NCBI RefSeq assembly: GCF_046250175.1
Contig: NZ_CP176468.1
From: Psychromonas sp030397575
Lineage (GTDB): Bacteria; Pseudomonadota; Gammaproteobacteria; Enterobacterales; Psychromonadaceae
Length of the DNA: 64,000 bases
Strand: one strand, 5' to 3'
Shown: in pieces, positions 59,987-64,000 of the stretch
Layout of the letters: every line of letters begins with the position of its first letter
Position numbering within the stretch: the stretch's first letter is position 1
Notes under the pieces: generated by a model
Told to the model about the DNA's origin: nothing
Databases searched by the model: none
What the model saw: the letters and a program-made list of their open reading frames with translations, nothing else
Translations under genes and position numbers: made by a program

Positions 59987-60526
59987 CTAAAAACTAGAAT
60001 TTGGTTGCCTTAAGAAAGCTAACTCTTCGGGTGTTGAAGTACGTTGTAATATTGCATTACGGTGAGGATAACGTCCAAATTTAGCTATAATATTTCTGTG
60101 CATCACTTCAAAATCAAGAGTAGATTGTAGTCCATTTTCTGTAAATAACTGCAATGCCTGATCGTGAATGAACAGAGACTCACTGTGCATGAATGGCATA
60201 TACATGAAGCTGCGCTCAATAGCACTTAATTCCTGATCTACGCCTTTTGCAATTGCTTCTTGTGCTAGTACCAATGCAAGTGAATCCGATGCAAATGCAC
60301 GATCAGAGTCTCTAAACATATTGCGTGAGAATTGATCTAACAGGATGATTTCAGCTAACCGTCCCTTTGCTGATTCTCGCCACTGAAACAGTTCACCACG
60401 GTTTGCTTGTTGATGTAATGTTTGAAAATTAGCAGTGATATAACTATCGACTGCAGCATCTTTTTTCCACCATTGTTCAGGTTGTAATCGAGTAAACCAA
60501 AAATCATGAATATCCTGAAAATTCAT
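59987..60526 (-). CDS. DUF924 family protein
   Basis: A 179-residue protein matching DUF924: IHDFWFTRLQPEQWWKKDAAVD, GRLAEIILLDQFSRNMFRDS, FMYMPFMHSESL and FGRYPHRNAILQRTSTPEE (conserved positions). Members have an all-helical TPR-like fold with unknown function. Monocistronic, 48 bases before the GNAT gene on the same strand. Confidence 0.9.
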   Translation of the reverse strand: MNFQDIHDFWFTRLQPEQWWKKDAAVDSYITANFQTLHQQANRGELFQWRESAKGRLAEIILLDQFSRNMFRDSDRAFASDSLALVLAQEAIAKGVDQELSAIERSFMYMPFMHSESLFIHDQALQLFTENGLQSTLDFEVMHRNIIAKFGRYPHRNAILQRTSTPEELAFLRQPNSSF

Positions 60527-60568
60527 ACTAGCCTCTTTGTTAATATGTGCTTTGTTTAAGAATATAAA

Positions 60569-60988
60569 TTATTCTAAATTACTATTCATCTTATCAACCA
60601 CTGTTGAGAATGTTTTAACTTGCTCTTCGGAAAGGCCTTTACACATTGTTTCATTAATCTCTTTCTGTGCTTGTAATAGTTTGGTTAATAATTTTTTTCC
60701 TTGCTCCGTAAAAGAAAGTATAAAACGTCTTTTATCTTCAGCAGATGCTTTCTTTTCTATCAAGTCTAACGTAATCAATTCTTTCACTAAACGTGCTACT
60801 TGCGCCTTATCTCTCTGCATTTTTTGCACAATGTCATTTGCAGTACAATTTTCTGTTTCATTAATGATATATAAGCAACGTACATGCATTGCGTTTAAAC
60901 CCAATTCATTGGCATTAATCACCTCTCGTATCGTTACTCGATAGTGTTGCATCAGTGAAAAAAGGGAATTGATCAGGGGGGTATCCAT
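60569..60988 (-). CDS. MarR family transcriptional regulator
   Basis: A 139-residue winged-helix regulator. The DNA-binding region includes NDIVQKMQRDKAQVARLVKELITLDLIEKK (helix 3-recognition helix) and a wing RRFILSFTEQGKKLL. The ATG at 60988 is chosen because GAGG lies five bases upstream; GTG two codons earlier is possible. It is divergent from a siderophore-interacting protein gene, and two palindromes in the gap are likely its operators. Confidence 0.88.
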   Translation of the reverse strand: MDTPLINSLFSLMQHYRVTIREVINANELGLNAMHVRCLYIINETENCTANDIVQKMQRDKAQVARLVKELITLDLIEKKASAEDKRRFILSFTEQGKKLLTKLLQAQKEINETMCKGLSEEQVKTFSTVVDKMNSNLE

Positions 60989-61001
60989 ATGCACCTCAAA
61001 G

Positions 61002-61047
61002 TAGTTGACAAAATCAATTAAAATGTTATTGTTGATATTGTCAACTA
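61002..61047. promoter_or_regulatory. Paired palindromes, likely MarR operators
   Basis: Two short palindromes, TTGACAAAATCAA (61005-61017) and TTGATATTGTCAA (61032-61044), sit in inverted arrangement: arms TAGTTGACAAAATCAA and TTGATATTGTCAACTA match at 15 of 16 positions. The 5' arm begins 14 bases from the marR start. Their size and symmetry fit MarR dimers. Confidence 0.65.
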
Positions 61048-61172
61048 TATCATAGATATTACCTTAAATATAGTTATTGAGTTTTACACTAAAAATTATC
61101 TGTGTTTAAGATAACAAGCTATGTCTCATAAAAATTGAAATAGCAGTTACTATAAATCCAGTAAGGAATAAT

Positions 61173-61919
61173 ATGCGCAAACAAATTCGACAAGCAAATG
61201 TATTAAGTTCGCAACAAATCACTCCTCATTTACAACGAATTGTCATTGGTTCTGAGGAATTTAAAGGCTTTACTTCTTCTTTAATAGGTAACTATGTCAA
61301 GGTGCTACTTGCTAAAGAGGCCGACTCTACCTGTGATATAGAGATGAAAAGTGCCTGGATGCGCTCTTACACCATTCAAGATGTAGAAGAAGAAACTGGT
61401 GCTTTAACTTTGGATTTTGTTATTAATATGCATCAAGGACCAGCTACCGATTGGGCGAAAACAGCTAAGGTAGGAGATAAGTTAGCCATTGCAGGTCCAG
61501 GTCCTAAAAAGCTCGATGAATTGAGTCAGCCACATTATGTGTTAATCGGAGACTTAACCTCAGTTAACGCAATTAAAGGATACCTTCACCTACTACCGAA
61601 GTCAGCACGTATTGATGCTATTATTCATGTGCCAAATGAACAAGATATCATCAACTTAGACACGAAACGATCAGTAAATTGGGTAGTGACAACGACACCT
61701 AATCAAAGTCTACCAAGTGCATTGGATAAGCTTAATATATCAGAAGACAGCATTATATTTATGGCTATTGAAGCTGGATTAATGACTGAACTAAAAGGAT
61801 TTTTTGCACAGAAATACCAAGTCTCTCGCACACAAATAGTGGCTTCAGGTTACTGGAAACAAGGTGTTGATTCTGAAAACTATAAGCTGCAACGTCAACA
61901 GTTAACCAACACAAAGTAA
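61173..61919 (+). CDS. Siderophore-interacting protein (SIP/ViuB family)
   Basis: A 248-residue FAD-binding oxidoreductase. FAD contacts are SAWMRSYTIQDV (RxYT motif near residue 70), DFVINMHQGPATDWA and AGPGPKK. A C-terminal SIP domain (about 120-235) includes YVLIGDLTSVNAI and a YWKQG ending. Family members reduce ferric siderophores in the cytoplasm. AAGGA precedes the ATG. Its divergent partner is a MarR regulator, and a luciferase-like gene follows 151 bases later. Confidence 0.87.
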   Translation: MRKQIRQANVLSSQQITPHLQRIVIGSEEFKGFTSSLIGNYVKVLLAKEADSTCDIEMKSAWMRSYTIQDVEEETGALTLDFVINMHQGPATDWAKTAKVGDKLAIAGPGPKKLDELSQPHYVLIGDLTSVNAIKGYLHLLPKSARIDAIIHVPNEQDIINLDTKRSVNWVVTTTPNQSLPSALDKLNISEDSIIFMAIEAGLMTELKGFFAQKYQVSRTQIVASGYWKQGVDSENYKLQRQQLTNTK

Positions 61920-62070
61920 ACTGGAAATACTTTAATAAATCGCTCCCCCGCCTATTTATTAAGTTGCTGTTAACAATGTATTGAAAAGCTGTCAGACTGG
62001 CAGAGTCAATTTCTATCTGTGCCATGGTTTATTAACAAAGGCATACATCACTCTCTGTAGAGGTATTATT

Positions 62071-63063
62071 TTGTTATCAACAATCCCTTTCTCCCTATTA
62101 GAGCTTGCGCCAATGCAACAAAATGCAAGCGTTACGCAAACATTATCAAACAGCACACAATACGCTCAAAAAGCAGACCAGCTTGGCTTCAACCGATTTT
62201 GGCTTGCTGAGCACCATAATATGCCAGGTATTGTCTGTGCTGCCACCAGTATTTTAATCGGTCATATCGCTGGTCAAACTGAACGTATTCGCGTTGGATC
62301 TGGTGGTATAATGTTGCCGAATCATTCTACGTTAGTGGTTGCTGAGCAATTTGGCACCTTAGACAGCCTATATCCTGGACGGATAGATCTTGGATTAGGT
62401 CGAGCGCCAGGTAGTGATAATATTACTAGCCAAGCTTTGAATAGTGACCCTCAACGAGCACAGCGTTTCCCGGAAGAAGTAAGTGAGTTACAAAGATTAT
62501 TAGGTCCTTATAACGGTAATTCTGCTGTACGCGCGATCCCAGGAGAAGATACAAACGTACCGATTTGGTTATTAGGCTCAAGTTTATTCAGTGCCCAACT
62601 AGCAGCTCAAAAAGGTTTACCTTATGTGTTTGCAGGTCACTTTGCCCCTCGATTTTTAAAAGAGGCGGCCTCTCTTTATCGCCGAGAATTTAAGCCCTCT
62701 GCAACCTTAGATAAACCTTATTTTATGTTAGCTTTACCCGTAGTTGCCGCTGAAACAGATCAACAAGCAGAATATTTATCAACTACCTCAAAACAAAGAG
62801 TACTTGCATTAATGCGAGGGCAACCACTTTGGTTAAAACCACCTGTCGACTCTATGTCAGGATTATGGACAGCTCAAGAAAAAGCGCAGGTTGAAAACTT
62901 TCTAAGTTTAAGTGTGATTGGTGGACCAACGAGTATTAAACATAAACTTGATATTATCGCTAAACAACTAGCCGTTGATGAGTTTATCTTTACCAATGAT
63001 TTGTATGATAACCAAGACCGTCAACGAGCTTTGGAAATACTCATTTCAGTCAAAGAGCAATAA
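62071..63063 (+). CDS. Luciferase-like monooxygenase (YhbW type)
   Basis: A 330-residue flavin-dependent bacterial-luciferase-family protein close to E. coli YhbW (335). Conserved stretches are IPFSLLELAPMQQ, FWLAEHHNMPGI, RVGSGGIMLPNHS, LYPGRIDLGLGRAPGSD and WLLGSSLFSAQLAAQKGLPY. The start is assigned to TTG at 62071 because AGAGG lies seven bases upstream and the family begins there; the frame is open 30 codons further. Its substrate is unknown. No lux genes are near, so bioluminescence is not implied. Confidence 0.88.
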   Translation: MLSTIPFSLLELAPMQQNASVTQTLSNSTQYAQKADQLGFNRFWLAEHHNMPGIVCAATSILIGHIAGQTERIRVGSGGIMLPNHSTLVVAEQFGTLDSLYPGRIDLGLGRAPGSDNITSQALNSDPQRAQRFPEEVSELQRLLGPYNGNSAVRAIPGEDTNVPIWLLGSSLFSAQLAAQKGLPYVFAGHFAPRFLKEAASLYRREFKPSATLDKPYFMLALPVVAAETDQQAEYLSTTSKQRVLALMRGQPLWLKPPVDSMSGLWTAQEKAQVENFLSLSVIGGPTSIKHKLDIIAKQLAVDEFIFTNDLYDNQDRQRALEILISVKEQ

Positions 63064-63100
63064 ATTTTTCTACTGTTTCCTAGCAAAAAATAATTTTTTA

Positions 63101-63730
63101 TTAACTCTTGGTCAACGCTATTTTTGCGCTTAATCCAATTAAAATACTGCCGGATACCCCTTCCAAAATCCGGCTATAACTTTTTGCTTTTGAACTGTTA
63201 AATAGCACACTACCTAAACTGGCATATAATAAATTACAGGTGGTTGCTAATGCACTAAACAACAAGCCTAAAATCAGTAGTTCATGACTTGCATTATTAC
63301 TAACAGGATCAATAAATTGAGGTAAAAAAGCCAGAAAAAACATAGCCACTTTAGGATTTAATACACTAACGATAACACCTTGTTTAAATACCTGTTTAGG
63401 TTGTTGACTATGATTCGTTCTGATGGGAAAAGCCCCCTGTTGTCGATAACAGTTCATTAATGAGCAAACACCTAAATACAACAAATAAGCAGCCCCTAAA
63501 TATTTTATTAGAGTAAATAACAAAGCTGAACTGACAATCAATGCAGATAACCCAATAACTGCAGCAAAAGTATGGATTAAATAACCCGTCCCTAATCCCA
63601 ATGAAGCTTGGATACCAGATTTTATATTTCCTTTCATGGTGTTGCTAACGATATAAACAACATCAGGGCCAGGAATTAAGTTAATCGATAATGCTGAGAT
63701 AACAAATAAAATTAATGAGTGAAGCTCCAT
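63101..63730 (-). CDS. LysE/RhtB family amino-acid exporter
   Basis: A 209-residue inner-membrane protein with six hydrophobic segments and the LysE-family start ALSINLIPGPDVVYIVSNTM, then GIQASLGLGTGYLIHTFAAV and VSVLNPKVAMFFLAFLPQFI. Such proteins export amino acids or homoserine lactones. The exact substrate cannot be inferred. Convergent with the luciferase-like gene with 37 bases between and no clear terminator. Confidence 0.9.
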   Translation of the reverse strand: MELHSLILFVISALSINLIPGPDVVYIVSNTMKGNIKSGIQASLGLGTGYLIHTFAAVIGLSALIVSSALLFTLIKYLGAAYLLYLGVCSLMNCYRQQGAFPIRTNHSQQPKQVFKQGVIVSVLNPKVAMFFLAFLPQFIDPVSNNASHELLILGLLFSALATTCNLLYASLGSVLFNSSKAKSYSRILEGVSGSILIGLSAKIALTKS

Positions 63731-63765
63731 CGTTTCATTGTCCTTTTAATAAGTTAAAAATTCCT

Positions 63766-64000
63766 TTATCGATTCATTTTTAAACTATACATTGAATACA
63801 ATAATGCTAATAAAATACATATAAAAACAGGGATATATAATGCTTGAAAGTAAAAGAGATGGAAAAAGTAAGCTCCCAACACTCCCCCACTAATAAACCC
63901 AGTAATAATTAACAAAAAAAGAAGTAACTTTCTTTTATCGAAAGCTTCACCTCGTAATTTAGCGCCTATCATAATACCAATATCAGTAAAAATTCCTGTC
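63766..64000 (-). CDS. DUF1275 (YoaK) family membrane protein, C-terminal part
   Basis: The frame is open to the right edge, so at least 77 codons belong to a gene that starts beyond the window. The visible part, TGIFTDIGIMIGAKLRGEAF followed by hydrophobic segments (LLLFLLIITGFISGG and YIPVFICILLALLY), matches the end of the DUF1275 family. An internal ATG at 63972 is not the likely start, because the conserved TG-x-TDIG motif lies upstream of it. Function is unknown. Confidence 0.8.
   Translation of the reverse strand, partial: TGIFTDIGIMIGAKLRGEAFDKRKLLLFLLIITGFISGGVLGAYFFHLFYFQALYIPVFICILLALLYSMYSLKMNR

Noticed and set aside
62071..63063. Luciferase-like gene as part of a bioluminescence system
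   Set aside because: It matches the YhbW-type branch and no luxCDE, luxB or other light-organ genes are nearby.

Overview
The window reads as a chromosomal segment of a marine, AT-rich gammaproteobacterium, most likely Psychromonas or a close relative. This assignment is inferred from gene content, not from a marker gene. Supporting points are the mix of enterobacterial and Vibrio/Shewanella gene neighbourhoods (letAB-rsmF, cmoM/elyC, zipA-ligA-cysZ, ftsK-lolA-rarA-crcB-serS, rnt/motY), a MotY protein of sodium-driven polar flagella, and the low GC content. No rRNA, tRNA, CRISPR array, prophage or intact insertion sequence was seen.

Layout, left to right. 1-6.2 kb: the tail of an unknown gene, the SOS-type gene yebG, then a LetA/LetB envelope lipid-transport operon in which LetA is split into two single-domain proteins, followed by rsmF. 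6.2-7.9 kb: a small accessory island with one unrecognised gene, a fragment of an IS1182-like transposase and an 8-bp tandem repeat. 7.9-11.7 kb: wecB, wecC and a WcaJ-type initiating sugar transferase, together supplying UDP-ManNAcA and starting a surface polysaccharide. 12-17.7 kb: a DUF2835 gene, cmoM, elyC, a DUF1737 gene, thiI, yaeQ and a lone leuB. 17.9-23.5 kb: oppABCDF for oligopeptide uptake. 24-31 kb: a Nif3-like gene and a four-gene operon (MoxR ATPase, DUF58, transglutaminase, secreted beta-helix protein). 31-33 kb: phoBR with candidate Pho boxes. 33-38 kb: an operon of a TonB-dependent receptor, a YfiR-type periplasmic protein and a membrane GGDEF-EAL enzyme. 38-40 kb: rdgC, then a SulA-like division inhibitor whose promoter carries a perfect LexA box. 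40-46.6 kb: serS, crcB, rarA, lolA, ftsK. 46.6-53.5 kb: fadR, dsbB, a DUF5062 gene, ligA, zipA, cysZ, sodB. 53.6-57.5 kb: grxD, a small acidic lipoprotein, rnt, and motY behind a sigma-28-type promoter. 57-64 kb: a mixed accessory stretch with a spermidine-synthase-like methyltransferase, rof, a DJ-1/PfpI protein, two GNAT acetyltransferases, psiE, a DUF924 gene, a MarR regulator divergent from a siderophore-interacting protein and a luciferase-like monooxygenase, a LysE exporter, and a DUF1275 gene cut by the right edge.

Most of the window is conserved housekeeping sequence. The parts most worth a second look are the 6.2-7.9 kb island, the split LetA, the MoxR-DUF58-transglutaminase-beta-helix operon, the TonB-receptor/YfiR/GGDEF-EAL operon, the paired palindromes between marR and the siderophore-interacting gene, and the palindrome over the grxD promoter. 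I found no clear candidate for a wholly new multi-gene system. Several start codons were moved from the longest possible start on the basis of ribosome binding sites or family alignment; each entry says so.
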